DNA of 45,510 bases, taken from NCBI GenBank assembly GCA_020025655.1, contig JAHHRR010000012.1, positions 1 to 45,510 of the forward strand, read 5' to 3'. A program made the translations under genes and the position numbers. Within the stretch, counting starts at the first letter, position 1. Each line of letters begins with the position of its first letter. The notes beneath the pieces are model-generated. The model ran no database searches and was not told the origin of the DNA. It saw only the letters and a list, made by a program, of their open reading frames with translations. Shown here piece after piece: positions 8,243 to 16,199 of the stretch. This DNA is from Oscillospiraceae bacterium (GTDB taxonomy: Bacteria; Bacillota; Clostridia; Oscillospirales; Oscillospiraceae).

Positions 8243-8809
8243 TCAGACAGCTTCGTCAAAGGCGATAACTGCATTCTCACCGTAAATGTCGCTCATGGCA
8301 AGCTTGAAATTCTCAACGATTCCACCCTCGCCCAGTGCGTAAACTACATAGTCACCCAGAGTGTAGACAAGCAGAGTCTCAGGGAAGCCGCACATCCACT
8401 GGGTTGCAAGAACCTCATCCTTTACGGCAGCGGCAAAAGCCTCTGCATCAGTACCCTCTGCAAGATGGAAAGCAGCGCCGGTAAAGGTGTTTGCATTCAT
8501 AGCATGAATGAGGGATGCAGCAGCATCGCTCATCTTTGCGGTCTGCTCGGAAATGTGGAGGCTGCTTAACACGAGATCGGTATTTGCAAGGTCAAAACTG
8601 CCTGCGCCGTTCTCGACCATGTTGTCCATATCGCCGCCCATTGCGGGGAACTGCTTATCCTCACCCCAGTTTTCCCAGACAGCATTAAGGATGTCTGCGG
8701 GGTTTTCGATGTTGATGCCTGCTGCCTCTTCTGCGGGTGCCTTTTCACCGCAGCCGGCAAGGGCAAAAATCATCACAAGGGATAAAACAAGTGCTGTAAT
8801 TTTCTTCAT
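8243..8809 (-). CDS. DUF4358-like secreted lipoprotein
   Basis: The preferred start gives 188 residues with a lipoprotein signal: MKKI, a hydrophobic core, and LAGC at 17-20. A low-complexity linker and a small domain rich in Met, Ala and acidic residues follow. The pattern fits DUF4358, a family often encoded next to MBOAT/DHHW pairs; that assignment is from memory of the family and moderate. I start at 8809 because the signal peptide begins there. An in-frame ATG at 8818 lies only 3 bases after the AGGAG site. It is the first gene of the three-gene operon and its biochemical role is unknown. Confidence 0.75.
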   Translation of the reverse strand: MKKITALVLSLVMIFALAGCGEKAPAEEAAGINIENPADILNAVWENWGEDKQFPAMGGDMDNMVENGAGSFDLANTDLVLSSLHISEQTAKMSDAAASLIHAMNANTFTGAAFHLAEGTDAEAFAAAVKDEVLATQWMCGFPETLLVYTLGDYVVYALGEGGIVENFKLAMSDIYGENAVIAFDEAV

Positions 8810-9218
8810 ATCAATCATTAACTCCTTTTTTAGTCTGACAGTTTGATAGAGTAACATCCGCAGGCATTTTTTGCAAGCGGTTTTTCAATATTATGTAAAT
8901 TCAACTGTCTTGAATATATATACGTTATAAAAGCCAAAATGTTCCCATGGTTTTTAAAATTTTTTTGATGAAGCCTGTGCATCAAAGAAAATCCTATCCT
9001 CCCTCAATTTTTCCTTCAAGCTGTGACTTGCAGTAACTGCCGTTTAAGTTAGACCTATAACCCGCCATTTCTGATGCATGGTTAATTTTCACTATCAGTT
9101 GACACTGCTCTTTTTGTCTATTATAATTAAGTCAAGGGTTATATTCTGTCGTAAAACTATACAAAAATACTATGGGAGCCTTATTTTCAGCCCCCCGAAG
9201 ATTGGAGAATGCTGTGCC
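8810..9218. other. Intergenic region between divergent operons
   Basis: These 409 bases hold no convincing gene. They contain the AGGAG site of the DUF4358 gene at the left, A/T-rich sequence with only weak minus-strand promoter matches, and the consensus promoter and about 85-base leader of the starch-binding gene at the right. I see no riboswitch-like structure. Confidence 0.7.
9099..9127 (+). promoter_or_regulatory. Perfect-consensus sigma-A promoter
   Basis: TTGACA (9099-9104), 17 bases, TATAAT (9122-9127): both hexamers and the spacing match the vegetative consensus exactly. It predicts a transcript start near 9134, which rules out any translation start before it and supports ATG 9219. 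Confidence 0.85.
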
Positions 9219-10013
9219 ATGGAAAATACAGCCGAAGATATAGTCGAAACCTTCAAAATTCACGCTTCCGTACCTGAAAACTGGCGGGACGTCAGTGTCT
9301 GGGCATGGGATTACAAAAGCAGCCGTGATGCCTCCGAGGTCTGGCCCGGAATTCCCCTTGAGCCGGAGGGCAACGGATGGTTTACAGGTGAGCTTCCCTG
9401 CTGGGTTAATTCCATGATTCTGTGCGGCAACAGAGGCAGTGTTCAGTCTGTTAAGGTTTCCTTCCGTTCTAAGGAAATCTGGGTTATCGTAACAGGTGAT
9501 CTGCGCTGTGATGTGAGCTATTCAATGCCCGATCTTATTTCTGTTTACGCAAAGGTGCCTGTTTTCTGGCGTAACCCCCACCTGTGGGCATGGAACGGAG
9601 GGCATGATAAAAACGCTTTCTACGCATGGCCCGGCGGTCTTATGATAAACGACGGGGATTATTTCCGCCTCTCCGCCCCTGCATGGATTGACCACGTCAT
9701 CATTAACGGCAAGGACGGCGGTGTTAAAACCGTGGATATCGAGGTAGAAAAGGGACGGAATGTTTATATAAATGTCAATCGGCAGGGCGATTACAGCCTG
9801 AGCTATGAGCAGATGCCCGCAGCCCCCGATGAGCCGGAGCCTGATTTTGAAGAAGGACGTCAGACGGTGCAGGATGATTTCAAGGCAGGAAAAAGCTCTT
9901 CTGTATCCGGACGCAAAACGGCCTTTAAAAAAGCCGCAGTTACTGCCGCTGCTTTAATACTGAGCGCCGCCGCATTAGGCTTTGCCCTTCACAGCAGGCA
10001 TAATAGAAAGTGA
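9219..10013 (+). CDS. Tail-anchored protein with two CBM26-like starch-binding modules
   Basis: The 264-residue product has two similar modules. Module 1 (about 12-83) contains VPENWRDVSVWAWD and EVWPG; module 2 (about 107-178) contains VPVFWRNPHLWAWNGG and YAWPG. Each ends in a matching IxxGxxGGVxxVxVxx stretch. The W-A-W ... W-P-G pattern is that of CBM26 starch-binding modules. A proline/acidic linker leads to one hydrophobic helix (about 239-257) and a short basic tail. There is no N-terminal signal peptide, so the modules should face the cytoplasm with the C-terminus in the membrane. That suggests tethering of internal alpha-glucan (glycogen) at the membrane rather than extracellular starch capture. 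No catalytic domain is present. The start is ATG 9219 with GGAG 11 bases upstream. Confidence 0.8.
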   Translation: MENTAEDIVETFKIHASVPENWRDVSVWAWDYKSSRDASEVWPGIPLEPEGNGWFTGELPCWVNSMILCGNRGSVQSVKVSFRSKEIWVIVTGDLRCDVSYSMPDLISVYAKVPVFWRNPHLWAWNGGHDKNAFYAWPGGLMINDGDYFRLSAPAWIDHVIINGKDGGVKTVDIEVEKGRNVYINVNRQGDYSLSYEQMPAAPDEPEPDFEEGRQTVQDDFKAGKSSSVSGRKTAFKKAAVTAAALILSAAALGFALHSRHNRK

Positions 10014-10020
10014 AAATATA

Positions 10021-10044
10021 ACCGGTGTACTTTTGTACACCGGT
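10021..10044. terminator. Bidirectional terminator
   Basis: A 10-bp stem (10021-10030 with 10035-10044) with TTTT loop is followed by TTCTT on the plus strand and A/T-rich sequence on the other. It serves the converging starch-binding and AI-2E-family genes. Confidence 0.85.
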
Positions 10045-10048
10045 TTTC

Positions 10049-11149
10049 TTATTTATCGAGGAATTTAATTCTTACAATGCCTTTATCATGCAGATCCTTT
10101 ATAAACGCAAGCAGCAGCGGACAGCCCAGCATACCGAAGAAGCCGAAGAACTGCAAGCCTGTAAGCATTGCGGCAAAGGTCAGCACATGGTGCAGATTTA
10201 TCTGATGCCCCACAAGCTTTGGCTCCAGAGTATTTCTTATAAAGGTAATTACAACATAAAGAACCGCAAGCCCGATACCAAGGCCGATTTTATGTCTCAG
10301 CAGAGAAATGAGCGACCACGGGATGAGGAATGTGCCAGTTCCAAGCACAGGCAGAATATCCATTAGGGCAATCATAATTGCGATTGTTGCAGAGCTTTTC
10401 ACCTTTAAAAGTGCAAGACCTATCCAGATTTCAAGGAATGTAATCGTAAAAATCAGAATATACGGCAGGATGCACTTTGAAACAGTCCTGCTGAAAAAGC
10501 ATCCGCATTCATGGAAAACGGGCTTTGCCTTTTCGGGCATGAGCTTATCTATAAAGCCCTTTACGTTTGCAAAGTCAGCGGCAATGAAAACGCTTGCGAT
10601 AATAGTAATAACTGTTTTCAGAAGTCCCTTGGGAACTGAGCTTATAAAGCCGCCGAAGGGGCCTATCAGCATACTTCCCAGAGAAATTGCGCTTTTACTT
10701 ATGAGAGGAATAATATTTTCCGCCGTCTGCTCCATTCTTTCTCCGGCGGTGGGGTCAAAGCCTACCACAAAATCCTGAATCAGCCCGAAAACATAATTTA
10801 TGTCAGGGACAATACTCTCCTCAAACACCTGCGGAAGATGCTTTATGAGCTTTTCAATTCCCGACACAAGGGGCGTGCCTATAAGCACCAGCAGCAGCGC
10901 AGCCACCGTGAAAAACAGCAGAACCAGTATAAGCGCCGAGACCGCTCTTGGAATTTTCGTTTTTCTCGCCAGAAAGCTTATGGGTCTGTTAAGCACCCAT
11001 GCGGCTGCATACGCAATAATAAAAGGCAGCAGAACCGGCAGAAGATATTTTACACCCAGAAATACAAAAACGCCTATAATGCCCCAATACAGGAAGCTTA
11101 TAACGGCTTTTCTCTGTTTTTCGGTCTTTAACAATTCTTCATTATCCAT
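10049..11149 (-). CDS. AI-2E transporter family permease, YtvI-like
   Basis: The 366 residues give about eight hydrophobic segments: two near the N-terminus (18-65), one at 70-95, a less hydrophobic middle (100-200), then a helix-rich C-terminal half with PYILIFTITFLEIWIGL and the family-type block IALMDILPVLGTGTFLIPWSL. The AI-2E/TqsA family includes Bacillus YtvI, reported as a sporulation membrane protein, and lengths of 350-370 fit YtvI. The substrate is unknown. It is a single-gene transcript with its own promoter. Confidence 0.85.
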   Translation of the reverse strand: MDNEELLKTEKQRKAVISFLYWGIIGVFVFLGVKYLLPVLLPFIIAYAAAWVLNRPISFLARKTKIPRAVSALILVLLFFTVAALLLVLIGTPLVSGIEKLIKHLPQVFEESIVPDINYVFGLIQDFVVGFDPTAGERMEQTAENIIPLISKSAISLGSMLIGPFGGFISSVPKGLLKTVITIIASVFIAADFANVKGFIDKLMPEKAKPVFHECGCFFSRTVSKCILPYILIFTITFLEIWIGLALLKVKSSATIAIMIALMDILPVLGTGTFLIPWSLISLLRHKIGLGIGLAVLYVVITFIRNTLEPKLVGHQINLHHVLTFAAMLTGLQFFGFFGMLGCPLLLAFIKDLHDKGIVRIKFLDK

Positions 11150-11182
11150 TTGCCCACCTCATATATACAGCTGATTTACTAA

Positions 11183-11210
11183 AGTATATCACCTAATGGG
11201 CTCATGTCAA
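11183..11210 (-). promoter_or_regulatory. Sigma-A-like promoter for the AI-2E-family gene
   Basis: On the minus strand TTGACA (11210-11205) and TATACT (11188-11183) are separated by 16 bases, about 33 bases upstream of the start codon. Confidence 0.75.
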
Positions 11211-11229
11211 TAAAACATATTTATAAAAA

Positions 11230-11250
11230 ATGCCGGGCATAGCCCGGCAT
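11230..11250 (-). terminator. Terminator of the redox/kinase operon
   Basis: A 9-bp GC-rich stem (11230-11238 with 11242-11250, 3-base loop) is followed on the minus strand by a T run. It lies 6 bases after the last gene of the five-gene operon. Confidence 0.88.
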
Positions 11251-11255
11251 CTGTT

Positions 11256-12995
11256 TTATTTAATATCATCTCTGAGGAACTTCTTGTTTTCCTCCGGAAT
11301 ATCCAGTCCCAGTGTACCGCCGGGATTCATGATATTATCAGGGTCAAAGTGCTGCTTCAGCGCTCTCAGAACATCATATTCGTTTCTGCCCACGCTGCCC
11401 TCAAGCCACGGGCCGAACATCTTGCCGATTCCGTGATGGTGGCTCATAGATGCACCTGATTTCTGGATCGCATCAAGAATACCTGCGTGGTATGCTCTGT
11501 ACTCCTCCGGATCGCTCATCTTGGCAATGAAAATCCAGTAAAGGTTTGCGCCCTGAGGATATACATGGCTCATATGTGTCATTACTATGGTATTGGGTCT
11601 TGACTTGCAGTATGCTCTCACGGCACTGTGAACCTGAGTCATGTTGCTCCAGTTAACGGAGCATTCCATAGTATCGGTTACAAGGCCGAAGTCCTGAATG
11701 GTGTCACGCATAAACGGGTCGCTGAAACGTCCCTTTTCCCATGACTTTGTGACATAGCTTGTAAGGCTCATACCGCCGAAGCTTTTTGCTATTCTGCCCA
11801 TAACCTTTGCGCAGTTTCTTGAAAAGCCCTTTTCGCCGTTGGTAAAGCCCAGATACAGGCACATCTCACCCTCTTTAAAGCCTTTGAGCTTGAAGAGCTT
11901 CATCAGCGGAGTGTCATCCACGCCGTAAAGACGAAGCATTATTCTTGTCTCCTCAGGGTCGGAGAGTCTGAAAACGGAGGGGTGGCCTGCCTCGCACTGC
12001 ATCATCTCTCTTGCAGCCGCCTGAGCAGTCTGCCAGTCGGGGAACATATAGGAGTAGCGCTTAATGGTTTCGGGCATATGGCGGAAGATTTTAAGTGTTA
12101 CATGAGTAAGAACACCGAAAGCACCCTCGCCGCCCATCATAATCTGTCCCAGATCCGGACCGGTGGCCTTTCTGGGGTAGGTATCGGTTTTGATGTTTCC
12201 GACAGGGGTTGCATACTCCTGTGCAAGCACGATATCGCTTATACAGCCGTAATAGCTGCTGTTCTGGCCTGCGCCTCTTGTAACTACCCAGCCGCCCACA
12301 GAGGAATATTCAAAGCTCTGGGGGAAATGGCCGCAGGTATATGCACGCTTTGCGCCGAAAAGCTCAACTGCATTATTAAGAGTTTCCTCAAGCTTGGGGC
12401 CGCTCATACCGGCTTCAACTGTAATAGTCTGGTCTACTTCATTAAAGGAGATAACCTTATTGAAGCGAAGGCGCATATCAAGCGAAATTCCGCCCTTTAC
12501 GCACTCCACGCCCCTTGTAACCGATGAGCCGCCGCCGTAGACATAGACGGGAATCTTCTCCTGTGCGCAGAAGGCAACTATCTTTTCAATCTGCTCCTTA
12601 TTATCAGGATACAGAACCGCATCGGGAATATTCTCGATTATTTTATTGCGCAGTCTGAGGATATCGTACATGGTCTTGCCGTATGCAACGGAAAGGCGGG
12701 CATAGGGGTCGGTACGCAAAAACTCATCACCGACGATAGCACGCAGAGCGGCAAGCTGAGTCTCGGTCAGAGTGATTGGAACATCGAAATCCACCTCATC
12801 AAGGCCGAGATTTTCAGTGTAATGGTCAAAATCCTTATCTGTAAGGCCGAACTCCTCTTTAATCATCTGATAAAGAGTCTCTTTAGGCGGTTTAATCTGG
12901 TCAGGGCCGCCCCATTTGAAGATTGAGCGATAAGACTTGTCGGAATAGTTTTCATGGAACCACTTGGGCTCGAATCCCTTATATGCTTTAGCCAT
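11256..12995 (-). CDS. FAD-binding oxidase resembling alkyl-DHAP synthase (YgcU-like)
   Basis: The 579-residue flavoenzyme belongs to the vanillyl-alcohol-oxidase/FAD-linked oxidase fold. The FAD PP-loop reads PVYVYGGGSSVTRG, the second FAD block is GPDLGQIMMGGEGAFGVLTHV, and near the C-terminus is SMSHHHGIGK, the histidine triad typical of alkyldihydroxyacetonephosphate synthase. A FAD-attaching histidine is not evident. Related bacterial proteins include E. coli YgcU, encoded with the FGGY kinase YgcE; the same pairing occurs here. It may oxidise a 2-hydroxyacid or a phosphorylated polyol, or act in ether-lipid synthesis; the operon favours oxidation. The ATG overlaps the kinase stop by 8 bases, and GGGAG lies inside the kinase end. 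Confidence 0.88.
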   Translation of the reverse strand: MAKAYKGFEPKWFHENYSDKSYRSIFKWGGPDQIKPPKETLYQMIKEEFGLTDKDFDHYTENLGLDEVDFDVPITLTETQLAALRAIVGDEFLRTDPYARLSVAYGKTMYDILRLRNKIIENIPDAVLYPDNKEQIEKIVAFCAQEKIPVYVYGGGSSVTRGVECVKGGISLDMRLRFNKVISFNEVDQTITVEAGMSGPKLEETLNNAVELFGAKRAYTCGHFPQSFEYSSVGGWVVTRGAGQNSSYYGCISDIVLAQEYATPVGNIKTDTYPRKATGPDLGQIMMGGEGAFGVLTHVTLKIFRHMPETIKRYSYMFPDWQTAQAAAREMMQCEAGHPSVFRLSDPEETRIMLRLYGVDDTPLMKLFKLKGFKEGEMCLYLGFTNGEKGFSRNCAKVMGRIAKSFGGMSLTSYVTKSWEKGRFSDPFMRDTIQDFGLVTDTMECSVNWSNMTQVHSAVRAYCKSRPNTIVMTHMSHVYPQGANLYWIFIAKMSDPEEYRAYHAGILDAIQKSGASMSHHHGIGKMFGPWLEGSVGRNEYDVLRALKQHFDPDNIMNPGGTLGLDIPEENKKFLRDDIK

Positions 12996-14556
12996 TTTTA
13001 TTTACTCCCTTAATGAGTTTTTCTTTTTTAAACAGCGGCAGCAGCCGCGGGAATATCCGCTGGAAAACACGATTGAAAAGTTCTTCATACATTATGTGCT
13101 CTGTCATATCCGGCACGAACCTGTCTCTTACTCTTACCATGGCTTTAACCGCCTGCTCCATGTTCTTATGTACGCCAAGCGAAATGAAAGCAACCATCGA
13201 GCTTCCCAGACCGCTTGCCTCATAGGTCTGGATGCGGTTAACCGGCAGGCCGAACATATTGGCGCATATCTGGCATATCTCGTCACTCTGGGCACCGCCG
13301 CCTGCAACAAAAAGCTCCTTCACCTTGAAGCGGCCTCTTCTCTCCAGTGTGCGAAGTCCGTCCATAAGTGCAAAGATTATGCCCTCGATTATCGCCCTGT
13401 AAAGGTGCATTCTGGTGTGAGCATCGGAAATGCCGATAATGGAGCCTCGTGCTGTGGGCATTATGATTCCGGGTGTAAAATAGGGCTGGAACACAAGGCC
13501 GTCGCATCCGGGCGGAATCTCTTTAAGCCTTGAATTCAGGTGCTGCTCAACGCTCACGCCCATTCGCTCTGCCGCTGCAAACTCACCGCCGGCAAATTCC
13601 TTTTTAAACCACGAAATCAGCCAGAAGCCCCTGTAAATCTGCACCTCAGGATTATAGCAGTTTTTTGCGACCGCAGGATAAGCCGGAATAAAGGGCAGCG
13701 GCTCCATATAGTAATCGGTTGTGAGTGCAACGGTGGCAGTAGTGCCGAAGCTTAAAGCGGCTTTATCCGGTGTGAGACATCCAAGGCCGATTATCTCACA
13801 GCCCTTATCGGAACCCGTCGCTATAAGGTTAAGCCCTGCGGGAATACCCGTTTCCTCAGAGGCTTTTTCGGTAATTGTACCTATAACCTCGCCCGGCTCG
13901 TAAACATCGTAAAGCTTATCCTCATCCACATCAAATATCACCCGTCTCATGTCCCCACGCTTCATCCAGCGTCGGGCCTTGGAGTCAAAGGGAATATGAC
14001 CGATGAGGTTTGCACATGAGTCTGCAAACCTGCCGGTGAATTTAAAATTCAGATATGCAGACAGCATGAGAAATTTATATGTTTTCGCCCATAGCTCGGG
14101 CTGATGATATTTAAGATAGTTACAGCAGGACATCTTTCGCTGAAGCTTTACGGTTTCGGTCATGCCGCCGGCGGCAAAGCTCAGCTTCTGGGCCGGATTC
14201 AGCTCAGGAAGCTTAACCGCTTCCCGCTTATCGAGCCAGAGTATAACATCGTTGAGGGGATTGCCCTCGCTGTCAACGCAGACACAGCTGTCACGGATGC
14301 AGGTCATTGTTACGGCCGCTATTCTTTCCCAGCACTCCTCTGCTTTCTGTCTCAGGTTTTTGCTGACCTTACACAGATTTTCCCAGTAGAAGTCCGCTTT
14401 CTGCTCAGCCCATCCCGGGTTGCGGGAAAAATAAGGTTCAGCATAGCGGATCTGGGATTTATGGACGATATGTCCGGAGGAATCCACCAGCATCGCTCTT
14501 GCACTCTGTGTTCCCATATCAAACGTCAGAACAAGCGGCTCGGCACAGCAGTTCAT
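12988..14556 (-). CDS. FGGY family carbohydrate/polyol kinase
   Basis: The 522-residue protein opens with LTFDMGTQSARAMLVD, the phosphate-1 motif of FGGY kinases. It has a GWAEQ segment, TGSDKGCEIIGLG, SFGTTATVALTT, and the C-terminal adenosine block ELFVAGGGAQSDEICQI. FGGY kinases phosphorylate glycerol, xylulose, gluconate and similar polyols using ATP. The substrate is not readable from the sequence, but the neighbours (GlpA-like oxidase, alkyl-DHAP-synthase-like flavoenzyme) suggest a glycerol-like or other short polyol. It begins 3 bases after the DUF1667 stop. Confidence 0.88.
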   Translation of the reverse strand: MNCCAEPLVLTFDMGTQSARAMLVDSSGHIVHKSQIRYAEPYFSRNPGWAEQKADFYWENLCKVSKNLRQKAEECWERIAAVTMTCIRDSCVCVDSEGNPLNDVILWLDKREAVKLPELNPAQKLSFAAGGMTETVKLQRKMSCCNYLKYHQPELWAKTYKFLMLSAYLNFKFTGRFADSCANLIGHIPFDSKARRWMKRGDMRRVIFDVDEDKLYDVYEPGEVIGTITEKASEETGIPAGLNLIATGSDKGCEIIGLGCLTPDKAALSFGTTATVALTTDYYMEPLPFIPAYPAVAKNCYNPEVQIYRGFWLISWFKKEFAGGEFAAAERMGVSVEQHLNSRLKEIPPGCDGLVFQPYFTPGIIMPTARGSIIGISDAHTRMHLYRAIIEGIIFALMDGLRTLERRGRFKVKELFVAGGGAQSDEICQICANMFGLPVNRIQTYEASGLGSSMVAFISLGVHKNMEQAVKAMVRVRDRFVPDMTEHIMYEELFNRVFQRIFPRLLPLFKKEKLIKGVNKNG

Positions 14557-14559
14557 TTC

Positions 14560-14931
14560 TCATGCCTTCTTTCTTTTAGTCGCCGTGGAAATCAGCCGAA
14601 CCCCCGTCCCCGCAATATTTTCAAGAACAACAGCTCCGCATTCCACAGGCGCATTTATTTTTATTTTAGAAGTTTCTTTCATGGCCTGAGATATTTTAGC
14701 TTTTGGTATATCCTTCTCACTGCGGACCGGCAGCACAGGAGTGTCACCGCCCACAAGAGTTACAGTAGTTGTAAGGGTACGCATAGGGCATTTAAGCTCC
14801 GAAAGAGCAAAATCCCTGCCCTTTTTGCAGCGGTTGCCGGAAACCTGCGGCTCTTCCTCAGTTCCACTGAGTATAAGAGAACAGCTGTTCGGACAGCCTA
14901 TGCACACCAGTTCTTTATAAATTTCACTCAA
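14560..14931 (-). CDS. DUF1667 protein, small redox partner
   Basis: The 123 residues carry the DUF1667 hallmark cysteines: CIGCPNSC near the N-terminus, then GNRCKKG and LKCPMRTLTTTV. The spaced cysteines suggest metal or iron-sulfur binding, unproven. DUF1667 genes commonly follow a GlpA-like oxidase and an FAD/NAD oxidoreductase, as here, and the trio probably forms one electron-transfer complex comparable in logic to GlpABC. Its start overlaps the preceding oxidoreductase stop by 8 bases. Confidence 0.85.
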   Translation of the reverse strand: MSEIYKELVCIGCPNSCSLILSGTEEEPQVSGNRCKKGRDFALSELKCPMRTLTTTVTLVGGDTPVLPVRSEKDIPKAKISQAMKETSKIKINAPVECGAVVLENIAGTGVRLISTATKRKKA

Positions 14932-16198
14932 GCCCGCTCGCCTCCTTTAATTCAAGTATAATTCTGCTGTCGGGTCTTATTTCTTCATCCGACAGATTCA
15001 GCTTTACCGATACCATCTCAGGAGGACGGAGCATTTTACAGTTTACAGTATAAACTTCCCTTCCGTCAAGGCTTATGGAAATTCTTGTATTTTTCATTGT
15101 TCCGGCTGTACGGAAAAACAGCCTTATATCATTTAACGGTGAATTTATATCCAGTCTCTGAGGCACGCAGTAGGCAATGCCGTCTCCGATGCTGATATCC
15201 ACCGTCTGACGGGGCTTTCTGTGGCCGAGAGCATACTCAGCCGCATTTTTTCCTGCCAGACTGCCGCTCATGCTCACATAGTCCACAAGGTCGTTTACGT
15301 GCTGGGAATTACCGCAGGAGAAAACGCCCTCAACATCCGTGCATGAGCTCTGGTCGCAGAACGGGCCTGAGCTTCGGCGGTCGATATTTACTCCCAGACT
15401 CTCTGCAAGCTCATTTTCGGGAATAAGTCCTACGGACAAAATCAGGCAGTCGCAGGGGATAATTTTCTCTGTACCCGCTATGGGGCGGAAGCTTTCATCC
15501 ACCTCGGCGGTTTCCACCGCCTCAAGTCTGTCTCTGCCAAATGTCTTTGTAACCGTGTGGCTCAGATGCAGAGGAATATCGAAATCCACAAGGCAGGAGT
15601 TAATATTTCTCCGCAGACCGCCCGGCTCTGACTTAGCCTCGTACACCCCCAGAACCTCCGCTCCCTCAAGAGTGAGTCTGCGTGCCATAATGAGGCCTAT
15701 ATCGCCTGAACCAAGAATAACGCAGCGTTTTCCCGGAAGCTGACCGAGAATATTGACGTAATGCTGAGCTGCTCCTGCGGTATATATGCCGGCGGGTCTG
15801 TCGCCGTGTATCTGAACCTGAACGGCTGTCCTTTCACGGCAGCCGCTTGCAAGCACCAGCGCCTTACAGCGGATTTTTCTGATTCCCTTTTCGCTGATTA
15901 TTTTTAATATGAAGCCGCTATCGCTTTTCTCGACTTTTGAGACAAAGCTTTTAAGCGCAATCTCAACAGAGCTGTTTTCCACTCTGTCTATATAATTCTG
16001 GGCATATTCGGGGCCTGCCATCTTACGCCCCATGCTTATAAGCCCGAAGCCGTCATGGACGCACTGCTTTAAAATTCCGCCCAGTGCCCCCTCACGTTCT
16101 ATTATAATAGTATCTGCGCCCTTTTCCACGGCCGCAAGTGCAGCCGCCATACCGGAGGGTCCGCCGCCGATAACAGCGCAATCGTAAAAATCTTTCAT
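14924..16198 (-). CDS. FAD/NAD(P)-dependent oxidoreductase (pyridine nucleotide-disulfide family)
   Basis: The 424-residue flavoprotein has an N-terminal FAD motif VIGGGPSGMAAALAAVEKGA (8-27), a second dinucleotide motif CVILGSGDIGLIMARRLTLEGAEV for NAD(P), and VEGVFSCGNSQHV before the C-terminal domain. No redox-active CxxxxC pair follows the first motif, so it is not a thioredoxin or lipoamide reductase. It probably shuttles electrons between the GlpA-like oxidase and a pyridine nucleotide or another acceptor. One base separates it from the upstream gene, and it overlaps DUF1667. Confidence 0.87.
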   Translation of the reverse strand: MKDFYDCAVIGGGPSGMAAALAAVEKGADTIIIEREGALGGILKQCVHDGFGLISMGRKMAGPEYAQNYIDRVENSSVEIALKSFVSKVEKSDSGFILKIISEKGIRKIRCKALVLASGCRERTAVQVQIHGDRPAGIYTAGAAQHYVNILGQLPGKRCVILGSGDIGLIMARRLTLEGAEVLGVYEAKSEPGGLRRNINSCLVDFDIPLHLSHTVTKTFGRDRLEAVETAEVDESFRPIAGTEKIIPCDCLILSVGLIPENELAESLGVNIDRRSSGPFCDQSSCTDVEGVFSCGNSQHVNDLVDYVSMSGSLAGKNAAEYALGHRKPRQTVDISIGDGIAYCVPQRLDINSPLNDIRLFFRTAGTMKNTRISISLDGREVYTVNCKMLRPPEMVSVKLNLSDEEIRPDSRIILELKEASGLE

Positions 16199-16199
16199 T

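Noticed and set aside
9078..9218. Longer N-terminus for the starch-binding protein, with a hydrophobic stretch like a signal peptide
   Set aside because: The consensus promoter lies within that stretch, with the transcript start near 9134, so it cannot be translated from 9078. It has no ribosome-binding site.
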